The translations under genes and the position numbers were made by a program. A stretch of 56,467 bases of DNA from CAYGVX01 sp964395545 (GTDB taxonomy: Archaea; Thermoproteota; Bathyarchaeia; Bathyarchaeales; SOJC01). This document shows positions 1-7,530 of this stretch, in pieces; position 1 is the stretch's first letter; each line of letters opens with the position of its first letter. The notes under the pieces are model-generated. The model was not told the origin of the DNA and ran no database searches. It saw only the letters and a list, made by a program, of their open reading frames with translations. The stretch lies in NCBI GenBank assembly GCA_964395545.1, contig CAYNAW010000002.1, positions 1-56,467 of the forward strand, in the 5' to 3' direction.

Positions 1-1
1 A

Positions 2-1027
2 AAGGCCAAGGACGAAAGAATCAAGCAAATTTTACTAAGGATTGGCGCCGACGAGGCAAGCCACGCCGAGTTCTGGTTTGAAAGAATCAAAGAATTAGGG
101 GGCAAACATGAAGGTGCAACTAAGGCTTTCCTCAGAGATTGGAAGGTAGGCTTCATGATGCGCGTCTTAGGCACAAAGGGTTTCCTCGAGTGGACCGTAG
201 TGGGCGAGGAAGAGGGCGTCCGCGATTTAGCCGTTCAGGCAGAAAACATTAGGGATAGTGCAACTTCACAGGCGTGGAGTAGAACGGCTTCTGATGAGAG
301 ATTGCACTTGGAAAGAATGAAAACGGAAGTGTTGGGCATGGAAGCCTGGGAGATACGCGGCGGCGGAGGAGTGAGAGACATGATCTTCGGGGCCAACGAT
401 GGGCTAGTGTCAACCTTAGCCTTCGTTGCCGGAGTTGTCGGAGCCATCACGAATCCCTCTATTGTTCTATTATCAGGAGTAGCAGAACTGTTCGCTGGAA
501 CAATTTCAATGGCCGTCGGCTCCTATCAATCATCTAAGTCTGAGCTGGAGGTGTTGGAGAAGGAAAGCCAAAGAAAACAAGTGAAGAAGGGGAAAACTCC
601 TGAAGAGGAGAGAGAGGAACTGATAAAGTTCTATGCGGCAGAGGGCTTCAAGAGGGGAGAGGCCGAGGCTATCGTTGACAGGGTCGTCAAAGAAAAAGAA
701 CTGCCTTTGCAAGCGACCACCATTGAGCAGGTGGGTCTTGGGTCTGAAGAGCTTGGAAAGCCTGTTAAGGCTGGTGTTTTGTGTGGGGTCTCCTTCGGTC
801 TCGCAGCTCTGGTTCCCATATTGCCCTTTGTCCTTTCTATAGGCATATGGGACGCTATGATAGCCTCCGTAATCGGCACCGTGGCCACCCTCTTTGGAGT
901 GGGAGCCATGAAAACCATCTTTTCGAGGAGAAACTGGGTTCGGAGCGGCCTTGAGATGATGGGCATAGGAGCCTCCGCGGCAGCAATAACCTACGTGATT
1001 GGAACCCTGTTTTCCATGATAATTTGA
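2..1027 (+). CDS. Ferritin-like domain fused to VIT1/CCC1 metal transporter (5' end outside window)
   Basis: The reading frame is open from base 2, so the gene begins upstream of the window; an internal ATG at 155 is not the start. The first part has the ferritin-like/rubrerythrin signature DEASHAEFW (about residues 17-25 of what is visible), and a second ExxH-type helix with DERLHLE lies near codon 96. These motifs normally bind a di-iron centre. The second part is a VIT1/CCC1-family transporter: DMIFGANDGLVSTLAF opens the first membrane helix, a charged cytosolic loop rich in E/K/R follows, and three more hydrophobic helices run to the C-terminus. In this family the ferritin-like domain senses or oxidises Fe/Mn at the membrane and the VIT part moves the ion. 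The substrate (iron or manganese) is inferred. The gene ends cleanly at TGA. Confidence 0.85.
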   Translation, partial: KAKDERIKQILLRIGADEASHAEFWFERIKELGGKHEGATKAFLRDWKVGFMMRVLGTKGFLEWTVVGEEEGVRDLAVQAENIRDSATSQAWSRTASDERLHLERMKTEVLGMEAWEIRGGGGVRDMIFGANDGLVSTLAFVAGVVGAITNPSIVLLSGVAELFAGTISMAVGSYQSSKSELEVLEKESQRKQVKKGKTPEEEREELIKFYAAEGFKRGEAEAIVDRVVKEKELPLQATTIEQVGLGSEELGKPVKAGVLCGVSFGLAALVPILPFVLSIGIWDAMIASVIGTVATLFGVGAMKTIFSRRNWVRSGLEMMGIGASAAAITYVIGTLFSMII

Positions 1028-1066
1028 GTATCGAAACCAAAGAATATAAACGTCAGCGGCGAATTC

Positions 1067-1100
1067 TAGTGCGGGGGATGGAATTTGAACCTTCATCGCT
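1067..1100 (-). other. tRNA 3'-end relic (tRNA-Leu-like)
   Basis: On the minus strand this short stretch contains a T-loop-like GGTTCAAATTCC followed by ATCCCCCGCACTA. This resembles the T arm and acceptor end of an archaeal tRNA-Leu, whose end normally reads CCCCCGCACCA. The T stem no longer pairs properly and I find no matching 5' half or anticodon arm upstream. I read it as a decayed tRNA 3' end, such as an integration event can leave behind. Chance resemblance cannot be excluded. Confidence 0.3.
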
Positions 1101-1154
1101 CATTGCAACTCAAATATGAGTTGAGGAGGAACGCTTTAGAAGAGTCTCAAGGGC

Positions 1155-1454
1155 TTACTGCTGATTCTCCCAAACTACTATGGTCTTAAGTTCTGAAGTA
1201 GCCGCTGTCCCCTCTTTCGTTAGCATCGTTCTCGATGAATCCAGAAACCCTGGGTTCGTATCGACCGCATACACCTTTCCCTTGCTTCCAACGGCTTCTA
1301 CAAACCGTAGGCAAAAATAGCCGCCTCTAGCCCCGATATCTGCAGCATTTTGTCCTTGTCGCGGTTCTAAGGCGTCCAGTATCTGATCAGGGCGGTTTCT
1401 CGGATCAGATGCTTTCCTGTTGAACGTCTCTGCCTTAACGTTTCTCATGTTCAT
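1155..1454 (-). pseudogene. Truncated class I SAM-dependent methyltransferase
   Basis: The 99-residue product matches the N-terminal part of small class I methyltransferases. A FNRKASDPRNRP-type opening is followed by ILDALEPRQGQNAADIGARG, where motif I (normally VxDIGAGxG) binds S-adenosylmethionine, then GKVYAVDTNPGF, the acidic loop that contacts the ribose. The family is normally 180-220 residues, so the motifs IV-VI half is missing. I found no continuation in other frames to the left. It sits among other decayed genes, so it is probably a pseudogene. A short functional protein is unlikely because half of the Rossmann sheet is absent. Confidence 0.6.
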
Positions 1455-1644
1455 CCTTCACGTCATATTTAGAAATCGTAGTTACGTATTTAGTGCCATT
1501 TGCGCAAGGCGAAATAGGAGACTTGAACTATCCTGCCGACACCTAATCTGGCCTACGGCTCAATTCCTGAACATGTTCTAGGAGGACAGACTGCGTCCTA
1601 ACCCGCGATAATCGAAACCAGCATTTGGCCCTGTTTGGTTTTGG

Positions 1645-1774
1645 CGGGCCCGCTGGGATTTGAACCCAGGATCTCCGGCTCCGCAGGCCAGTGTCCTAAT
1701 CCGATCTAGAAGCACTGGAACTAGGATACGGGACGATTCACCCAGACCAGACGCTTTTACTAGACTACGGGCCC
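1645..1774 (-). tRNA. tRNA-Arg(GCG) with D-loop intron, CCA encoded
   Basis: Read on the minus strand, the 5' acceptor GGGCCCG (from 1774) pairs with CGGGCCC (1652-1646), followed by discriminator G at 1645 and an encoded CCA at 1644-1642. The T arm is CTGGG-TTCAAAT-CCCAG. The anticodon arm is CTGGC-CTGCGGA-GCCGG with anticodon GCG, which reads arginine CGC/CGU. The D arm is split by 54 extra bases (1757-1704). With these removed the molecule is 76 nt and folds as a standard cloverleaf with D stem GTC/GAC. A decayed integrase gene abuts the 5' side. Confidence 0.9.
1704..1757 (-). other. tRNA intron with bulge-helix-bulge fold
   Basis: The intron interrupts the D loop, a non-canonical position. 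On the minus strand CTAG in the 5' exon pairs with CTAG at the intron's 3' end. A TAA bulge then precedes an intron stem AAGC...GCTT, and an ATC bulge follows the second CTAG. This matches the archaeal splicing-endonuclease motif: two 3-nt bulges flanking a 4-bp helix. Cutting two bases into each bulge gives the 54-nt intron and a regular mature tRNA. Confidence 0.75.
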
Positions 1775-1796
1775 GTTTGGATGGACTAGGATACCA

Positions 1797-2050
1797 TTTC
1801 CGCCTTCTGAATAGTCTGTGCTCGTCTATATCTGTTACGCAGTCGCATCCGGCTTCTACGAGCTGCGTAGCCGGGTCGACGTTGCCGGCGATTCTGCAGG
1901 TGTATGCGTCGTTTGCGAGAGCGACAAGCAGCGTGCCTCTAGGGGCGGTTTTTATGCTTCGGTGGCCAAGGACGGTCATGACGTGTAGCGTGTCTCGTGT
2001 TCTATGGTATTCCATCGTTGCGCGCGCATGTCCGATTCTTTCATTGATCT
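1797..2050 (-). pseudogene. Decayed archaeal tyrosine recombinase (integrase), C-terminal part
   Basis: The minus-strand frame reads ATMEYHRTRDTLHVMTVLGH and then, after a scrambled patch, DAYTCRIAGNV, VEAGCDCVTDID and LFRRRK. This is the usual order of the catalytic C-terminal half of archaeal phage-type integrases: the HxxR-like helix, LGH, then the tail ending in KLFRKRK. The YTHL block with the catalytic tyrosine is lost. The frame reads KTAPRGTLLVALAN there, and in the shifted frame the tyrosine codon position is TAG. The N-terminal domain is absent because a membrane-protein relic begins at 2066. The natural C-terminus lies only about 25 bp from the tRNA-Arg 5' end, so this is probably the remnant of an element once integrated at that tRNA. 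Confidence 0.7.
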
Positions 2051-2065
2051 GCCCGCGCGCGGCCC

Positions 2066-2964
2066 CTAGCCGTATACTATTGCGTATGTAAGACACACCA
2101 CGATCAAAGCTATAATGAACCCTAGACCAGTTTGCACGAGACTCCAATCTCTGAGAACTAACTCGAACAGCCCCACCGTAAGAATGATGGAAGCAACTAC
2201 ATACCCCCCCTCAAGCAGAATCGCGACAAAAAGGACCTGTGAAAACACCACGGATAAAATGCTAAAGATAGGAGAAAGAGAAGCCCACAAGGCCACAATG
2301 ATCATTGAACAGACGATCTTAGTCAGAAAAGAATGGTCATCAAAGAAACTGGAGAAAACGTGAGCCAAGGAGAGCATCTTCGACCGGAAAAAGAAAGCGA
2401 AGGCAATTCCCAACCCTGAAATCGCGGCAACTCCGATTGCAGCAATCGCCTCAACGGGGAAAGCAAAGGTCTGAACAAGGCGATGGTTATGGGTGTGGAC
2501 AGGCCATCATCAGTGATATTGATAAGATACCGCTCACCCCGTGGCACGACTGAAGGGTCTGTCGCATTAGCTGGGAATTCCCCCAACCATAGATCAAAAT
2601 CCAATGTCGCGGTCACACTTCTTCCTCTGGGGAGCTCGATGTTCCACTGGATGGTGTTCTCCCAAAAGCCACCTTCTTCAGCGAGGATTATGGAATGACG
2701 CGCATTTGTCGAGGGTAACTCGTCGTCGCAACTGTAACTACTCGACCCCCTCCAACTGGCGTTTGCATCATCGCTGCGGAGCGCCCAGCTATTATATCGG
2801 TCTTCTACGTAGGCTTTCATCTCGAAAGGTTCAGCACATTTCTCAGTGAGAGTTATCCGTGCAGTAATGTTCAGTTGTGTGTCAGTCAGCCAAAAATCCG
2901 GAGCAGTTATGCTTACGGTGTACTTGTTCGAGCGCCAAGAGATCCAGACCTCCTCAACAATCAT
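2066..2964 (-). pseudogene. Frameshifted exported membrane-anchored protein
   Basis: Two minus-strand frames join into one protein. The first (from 2964) encodes a hydrophilic, probably extracellular beta-rich domain with several N-glycosylation sequons (NIT, NAS, NAT), up to about LSTPITIA. Near 2470-2482 a single-base shift is needed to enter the second frame, which continues with VQTFAFPVEAIAAIGVAAIS and three or four hydrophobic helices to the stop at 2066. Upstream of 2964 a signal-peptide-like stretch (NTVVPIVLLCACCIL) lies in yet another frame, so at least two frameshifts are present. It may be a genuine pseudogene or an assembly error. The decayed neighbours favour a pseudogene. Function unknown. 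Confidence 0.6.
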
Positions 2965-3302
2965 TTCCTCAGCGATGAGGCTATGGACTTATAGAATACA
3001 ACACGCACAGAGCAGAACAATAGGAACGACCGTGTTCCTTCGAATGAGGGGTCCCCAAAAGACATTGGACTTGGCAGAGTATAGCTCTTTCTCCAATCAC
3101 ATGCACGACGCACGCGCAAGACTGACGCAAAAACAAATGTCCTCTAAAAGGGGGATTGTTGAGTGGGGAAAGCATTGAGAGAGACTATCACCTTCATGTT
3201 CCTGCTTTTGGTGTTCCTCGCAGGCGGCTGGGGAATTCTCTGAACTATTAGCCACGTTTCTCCGATTCTGCTAGTGTTGAACTCGTGTACTGTTGCGCGG
3301 GG

Positions 3303-3629
3303 TCAAGCCACTACTGGTACTATGCTTTCGGCAACTTGCCTTCGTAGTCGGGCGTAGTTGTTCTCAATTTCATTTCTGACGATTGTCAGTTCGGAGTTCA
3401 ATCGTTGCTTAGATTCAGGGGCAAGGTCTTTCGATTTCAGGATGTTCTCTTCTATTTTGTTTGTCTCTTTGTCTGCGGAGCGTCTCATGTCTTCGATTTT
3501 GTCTAGCGCGTCCATCTTGATCTTCTCGATTTTGGTGGAGTCGTCTCGTATTTCTTTGGCTCGCTTGCCGATCCGATCGCGAATATTCTTCAATTTCTCG
3601 GTGTATTCACGTTCTGAAGTACCGCCCAT
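3303..3629 (-). CDS. Small coiled-coil protein, unknown function
   Basis: The 108-residue product is highly charged and almost entirely helical in pattern. Heptad-like spacing of I/L and K/E runs from about residue 8 to residue 100, with no cysteine, tryptophan or membrane segment. I do not recognise a family. A plausible TATA element (AAATTTATTTAG on the minus strand, about 3668-3680) lies about 45 bp before the ATG. It is a single-gene unit between the decayed surface-protein region and the Lrp-like regulator. A structural or nucleic-acid-associated role is possible but not shown. Confidence 0.6.
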   Translation of the reverse strand: MGGTSEREYTEKLKNIRDRIGKRAKEIRDDSTKIEKIKMDALDKIEDMRRSADKETNKIEENILKSKDLAPESKQRLNSELTIVRNEIENNYARLRRQVAESIVPVVA

Positions 3630-3738
3630 ATCTTGGCACTGTCCTATAGTGTCGCCTGTCGTAATACTAAATAAATTTTATGCACTGTAAATAAAGAAGC
3701 ACACATAATGCGTTCGGAGAGAAACGTGAGGCTGAACC

Positions 3739-3751
3739 TATGTATTACATA
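3739..3751. promoter_or_regulatory. 13-bp palindrome, possible operator
   Basis: TATGTATTACATA is a perfect inverted repeat around a central T. It lies between the coiled-coil gene (reading left) and the end of the Lrp-like regulator gene, about 110 bp upstream of the former. No protein is known to bind it; it is listed only as a visible symmetric site. Confidence 0.25.
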
Positions 3752-3827
3752 GCCAGCGGTCCTCGAGCGCGTCGGCCGAATATGCGCGCGTCTTAGGTGA
3801 ATGTTGGTGTACACGCGGCGGTTACAT

Positions 3828-4319
3828 CTACTCAAGTACTCTTTCATCGAGATACTTGAATGAGAAGTCCTTGATTACCCCTTCTTCCGTGTTCATGATG
3901 AAGCTCTGAACATCCACTAGATACTTGCCCCAGTCCCGTCTGAACGTGGCCAGTTTCTTGGAATAGTCCCTGTAATCCTTGTGCACGCCCATTATCACTC
4001 CAGTCATGCCCATCCCCTCTCCGGTGGAAGCAAAAATTCCATTCGGCATTGCGGCTGCGTACTTACGCACTTTGTCAATCGTGTCTTCAGTCAGGACTGC
4101 GGGGTCCATCTTAACAAAAGTGAAGGCAAGTATGTCTAGACCCATCCTCCGCAAGTCTGGGATGAAAGTATAATGCTTGATAAATCTTTCTCGTTCGAGT
4201 TTCGCCCGAGTTCGAGTGATAGTTGGCTGTGAGACCCCCAGTTTCTTAGCCAGTGTTCTATCGCTCTGTTTGGAATCTTTCAACAATTCTATCAATAATC
4301 TCTTGGAAAGGTCCTTTCG
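3828..4319 (-). CDS. Lrp/AsnC-like winged-helix transcriptional regulator
   Basis: The N-terminus has a winged helix-turn-helix: LLIELLKDSKQSDRTLAKKL is followed by GVSQPTITRTRAKLERE, the recognition helix of Lrp/AsnC-type repressors, and FIKHYTFIPDLRRMGLDILA forms the wing and linker. The remaining ~110 residues resemble an Lrp-type ligand/dimerisation domain (alternating beta strands, a glycine-rich GEGMGMTGVIMG turn). The open frame extends to an ATG at 4367, but the ATG at 4319 places the HTH at the N-terminus in the normal way and a possible TATA (CGTAAATG) lies just upstream, so I prefer it. Targets are unknown. It is a lone gene, oriented like lysS. Confidence 0.75.
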   Translation of the reverse strand, partial: RKDLSKRLLIELLKDSKQSDRTLAKKLGVSQPTITRTRAKLERERFIKHYTFIPDLRRMGLDILAFTFVKMDPAVLTEDTIDKVRKYAAAMPNGIFASTGEGMGMTGVIMGVHKDYRDYSKKLATFRRDWGKYLVDVQSFIMNTEEGVIKDFSFKYLDERVLE

Positions 4320-4462
4320 CATAATTAAGAATGCATCTAAGACGCATTTACGCTTTTCGGCATTCATACACTACAAACGGGCAGCTCAGTCAAGTCGGCC
4401 ACTGTAACCGGCATCGAAACGGGCGCCTCAATCTCCGACATGAGATGTTCGGAGCACCATGA

Positions 4463-6085
4463 CTACCGCCGGTTTGCTGCCCTCTTGAGAGCAGCAATCA
4501 CGCTCGGCGGACCCATGGTGACTATGTACGGTCCAAGCCTTGGACCCGTCGGGGTGCCTAGAAGAATAGTGTAGAGCGTCTTGAAGAATTCTCTGGGTTG
4601 CAGTCCGTGCTTTCGAGCGATGTTGAAGATATCGCTTTGGAGAACCTCAGCGCTCACTTCGCCTTGCAAGGCTTTCACAAGCTCCCCGACTGCTTTTGCC
4701 TCGTCATACGAGAGCTTTGAGGGTGTTTCTTTTATTTCCGCGAAGTCACGGTTCCAGTTCAAGGCGAATCCGACCCTCTCCTCCAGACCGAGCGGTATCT
4801 CGGTCCCTTTCACGTAGCCGTATTCCCTGAGTTTCTCCACCGTGTATTCCACTTCTTTTCCTTCGGGTGCCAACTTGACGAGGTATGCCAGCAGGTTGTA
4901 CGGCGCGTGGGTGCTGGGCTTTAAAGGTGGCTTAAGCCACCAGCAGTACTTGTACAGCCCAGACAATTTGGCCCGCTCTTTCTTGTTGGGTATCTGCTTT
5001 GCGCCAAAGTAGATGTCTTCCAGCTCGTCGAACTCGTTCATGTAGTGGGGAATATCCGTCACAGAGAGTTCTCGCGTGCCGGCGAAACGTTTCAGCATGA
5101 GCAGAATCAGGGATTGGGGTGAGCCGTAGCGGAACCACACTTGCGGTGTGAAGACGTTGCCCGCCGACTTCGAAATCTTCTTTCCGCTTTTGTCTAGGAA
5201 CATCTCGTACCTCGCATGGAGAGGCGGTTCGTAGTGCAGGATTTCTCGGCAGATTCGGTCGTTGATCCTCACCGAGTCCTCAATGTCTTTTCCGTAGGCT
5301 TCGAAGCGTATGTCTAAGACTTTCCACCTGACGGCGAACTCGCTCTTCCAGCTTAGTTTGCCCTCGCCTTTCCTGTAGTCTGCTTCACCTTCGTGTCCAC
5401 AGCCGTTCAGCCATCTTCCTTTAATCTCCATTCCTTTGCAAACGTAGAGTACCCTCTCCTCGTCTGGAAGGAATCCGTGGGCAGTCGTCGTGTAGATCCG
5501 CCCGCAGCTATTGCACACGGGAAAGTAGGGAAGGGCTTCGGTGTATCGTTCCTGCCCCACCTCTTCCTTCACGATTTCTCCTACGCGACTTGCGTTTGCC
5601 AAGATTGTTCCGATTTCCTTCGCGAACCAGCCTTCCTCGTAAGCCGTCTTAGCTGAAACGAATCGATATTCCACGTCGCATTTGTCCAGAGCCTCCAGCA
5701 GCAAAGAGCTCATATGTTCTCCGAAGCTGTTGTGGCATTTGAAGGGGTCAGGAATGTCCGTCACCGGGCAACCCAGATATTTCTGCAGCGTCTTCGGAAA
5801 GCCCGCGGGAACTTTCCGCAAGCCGTCTCGGTCATCTGAAAACGCGACCAGCTCCGAGTTGAAGCCCTGTTCCCGTAGGGCAAGGGTGACTGCGAACGAT
5901 CGGGCTGCGTCGCCTAAGCTCCCGATGTGCGGCAGTCCCGATGCTCCGAGACCCATTTCTGTGCGGATCAAGTCGAGGCTGCGCCCTAGGTGGCGTTCTC
6001 TCTTAATCATCTCTGCGGCTGTCTTGTCGTACCATGTGCCGTGGGCTATAATCTCCTCGCTCATGAAGGCGTCAATCCACCTCAT
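4463..6085 (-). CDS. lysS: Lysyl-tRNA synthetase, class I
   Basis: It charges tRNA-Lys using the class I (Rossmann) fold, as in many archaea, instead of the class II enzyme of bacteria and eukaryotes. The HIGH-type motif PHIGS is at residues 52-56 and the KMSKS-type motif KISKS at 303-307. A zinc-binding insertion carries C191/C194 (CNSCG), C216 and C229. The length of 540 residues is normal for the family. ATG at 6085 is the longest start. The ATG at 6064 is a real alternative because the TATA-like TTTTTATC at about 6100-6108 would start transcription near 6078. The gene is single, with its stop about 90 bp from the Lrp-like regulator. Confidence 0.95.
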   Translation of the reverse strand: MRWIDAFMSEEIIAHGTWYDKTAAEMIKRERHLGRSLDLIRTEMGLGASGLPHIGSLGDAARSFAVTLALREQGFNSELVAFSDDRDGLRKVPAGFPKTLQKYLGCPVTDIPDPFKCHNSFGEHMSSLLLEALDKCDVEYRFVSAKTAYEEGWFAKEIGTILANASRVGEIVKEEVGQERYTEALPYFPVCNSCGRIYTTTAHGFLPDEERVLYVCKGMEIKGRWLNGCGHEGEADYRKGEGKLSWKSEFAVRWKVLDIRFEAYGKDIEDSVRINDRICREILHYEPPLHARYEMFLDKSGKKISKSAGNVFTPQVWFRYGSPQSLILLMLKRFAGTRELSVTDIPHYMNEFDELEDIYFGAKQIPNKKERAKLSGLYKYCWWLKPPLKPSTHAPYNLLAYLVKLAPEGKEVEYTVEKLREYGYVKGTEIPLGLEERVGFALNWNRDFAEIKETPSKLSYDEAKAVGELVKALQGEVSAEVLQSDIFNIARKHGLQPREFFKTLYTILLGTPTGPRLGPYIVTMGPPSVIAALKRAANRR

Positions 6086-6099
6086 TATTCAGCGTCCTA

Positions 6100-6108
6100 A
6101 GATAAAAA
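6100..6108 (-). promoter_or_regulatory. TATA-like box of lysS
   Basis: On the minus strand TTTTTATCTT lies 15-23 bp before the first possible ATG (6085) and 37-45 bp before the second (6064). The spacing suits the second start better if initiation is about 25 bp downstream. Confidence 0.4.
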
Positions 6109-6153
6109 TTGTCGCAACATGGGGGTATGAGACTCTGGGATTGTCTGTGGTCT

Positions 6154-7431
6154 TCATATTTTCTTTGGGCTTTCGTGGACTAGGAATAGAACAACAAAAA
6201 ACTGCGGGACTATTAGCAGAAACGCCGTGTAGAAGGGTAACGCAGGAACGCCCAGTGAGATTCCTTCTAAGAACAGGTAGTTTCCCAGAAGCATGCCGAA
6301 GCCCATCACGATGTAACCGACGAAGTTTCGTAACCCCACGACTTTGCCTCTGTTGACTGGTTCCACAAGGTCCGTTGCAAGTGCCATCGCCGAAGACATC
6401 ACAAGCAGCTGGGCAATGCCGAAAAGCGACATCGAAAGCATCACCGTCACGAAATCGCCGTGGGCGAATATCATCGTTCCCCCGCTCAGAACGAAGAGCC
6501 CTAAGATGAGCGGGATCTTTCTCCCAAACTTGTCCACAACCTTCCCGATCGGTATCGACGCCACCACCACTGTCAGCAGCATCGGAATGAAAACAAGCCA
6601 CCACTGCTCCAAGGTCACTCCTAGAATCCTTAAAGCGTAAATCTGGTTGATCACCCCGGTAAGCGACGTACAGAACATCACTGCGGTTTGGACGATGAGA
6701 AGCCAAAGCATCGACCTCGGCACCTTTTTCCAGACGCTGATGCTTTCCTTTATAGCCTTAGGGTAGGAGGAGATGAAGTAGCGGAAGCGGATCGAATCTC
6801 CGCTGGTTATCGTTTCCTTCAACCTCAGCCGCCACACAGCAGCTGTCAAGTAGAGCGCCGTCATTGACAGATAGATTAGTCTCATGCTCCACTCGAGTCC
6901 GAACTGTAGCAGCAGAAAACCCGCGATTATGGGGCCGGGAGTGCTAAAAGTCCCATGGATAAGCTGTATTATTGAAGAGCCCATGCCTCGGCGCTCAGGA
7001 GGAAGCGAGTCTTGAACCAGGGCGAACAACGCTGGCTGATAAATCAGACAAAGGCTGCTTATGACGGACCCCAACAAGACAAAGTGCCACGTGGGAGCCA
7101 ACGCGAAGAACAGCCACGATAATGCCATGCCGAAGGTCATGGTGGTGATCAGCCAGCGTCTCCCGTACTTGTCGGCGAGATACCCGCCTGGAAAAGCCAC
7201 GACTGCCATCGCTAGGAAATTGGCCAGCCCTATCATTCCGAGGGCCATGTCAGGTCCTTGAAGCGTTGTCGTGACGTACGCTTGGAAGTTCGGTTGGGGC
7301 ATCTCCATGGCCAGGTCCATAATTATCCAGCTTATCACGAGAATGCGATAGTTGCCCGTGATGAAGGAAAACTCCCGGTTGAGAAGGCCCAATAACCCCA
7401 TTGACCTCACTTTTTCCTGAATCGTTGCCAC
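6154..7431 (-). CDS. Major facilitator superfamily permease
   Basis: A 425-residue protein with twelve hydrophobic segments in two bundles of six, separated by a cytosolic loop around residues 195-225. The conserved MFS loop 2-3 motif appears as GYLADKYGRRW (about residues 79-89), and its counterpart in the second half is GKVVDKFGRKIP. The class moves small solutes by H+ coupling or facilitated diffusion; the substrate cannot be told from sequence. The start may be GTG 7431 or ATG 7401. A TATA-like CTTATATC at 7437-7444 and a GTGAGGT box 3 nt before 7401 favour the shorter form. It is divergent from the winged-helix/kinase gene, so the two may share control. Confidence 0.85.
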   Translation of the reverse strand: MATIQEKVRSMGLLGLLNREFSFITGNYRILVISWIIMDLAMEMPQPNFQAYVTTTLQGPDMALGMIGLANFLAMAVVAFPGGYLADKYGRRWLITTMTFGMALSWLFFALAPTWHFVLLGSVISSLCLIYQPALFALVQDSLPPERRGMGSSIIQLIHGTFSTPGPIIAGFLLLQFGLEWSMRLIYLSMTALYLTAAVWRLRLKETITSGDSIRFRYFISSYPKAIKESISVWKKVPRSMLWLLIVQTAVMFCTSLTGVINQIYALRILGVTLEQWWLVFIPMLLTVVVASIPIGKVVDKFGRKIPLILGLFVLSGGTMIFAHGDFVTVMLSMSLFGIAQLLVMSSAMALATDLVEPVNRGKVVGLRNFVGYIVMGFGMLLGNYLFLEGISLGVPALPFYTAFLLIVPQFFVVLFLVHESPKKI

Positions 7432-7499
7432 CTACCGATATAAGGCTTCACTCACTCTACGCGGAGTCAGCAGAGAAGCCCTTTTCTGTGAATCCCGGT

Positions 7500-7507
7500 G
7501 ATATAGT
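7500..7507 (+). promoter_or_regulatory. TATA-like box of the winged-helix/kinase gene
   Basis: GATATAGT lies 24-31 bp before the ATG at 7531, which would give a leaderless or nearly leaderless mRNA. This argues against the upstream TTG at 7510 being the start. Confidence 0.4.
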
Positions 7508-7530
7508 GATTGAATTCGTGGGAGAGACGA

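Noticed and set aside
530..1096. Long minus-strand open frame across the VIT1-type gene
   Set aside because: It is the reverse-frame shadow of a clearly coding gene; the composition is His/Ser/Arg-rich with no motif.
1660..2091. Plus-strand open frame across tRNA-Arg and the integrase relic
   Set aside because: It crosses the tRNA gene and has no protein signature; the opposite strand explains the conservation.
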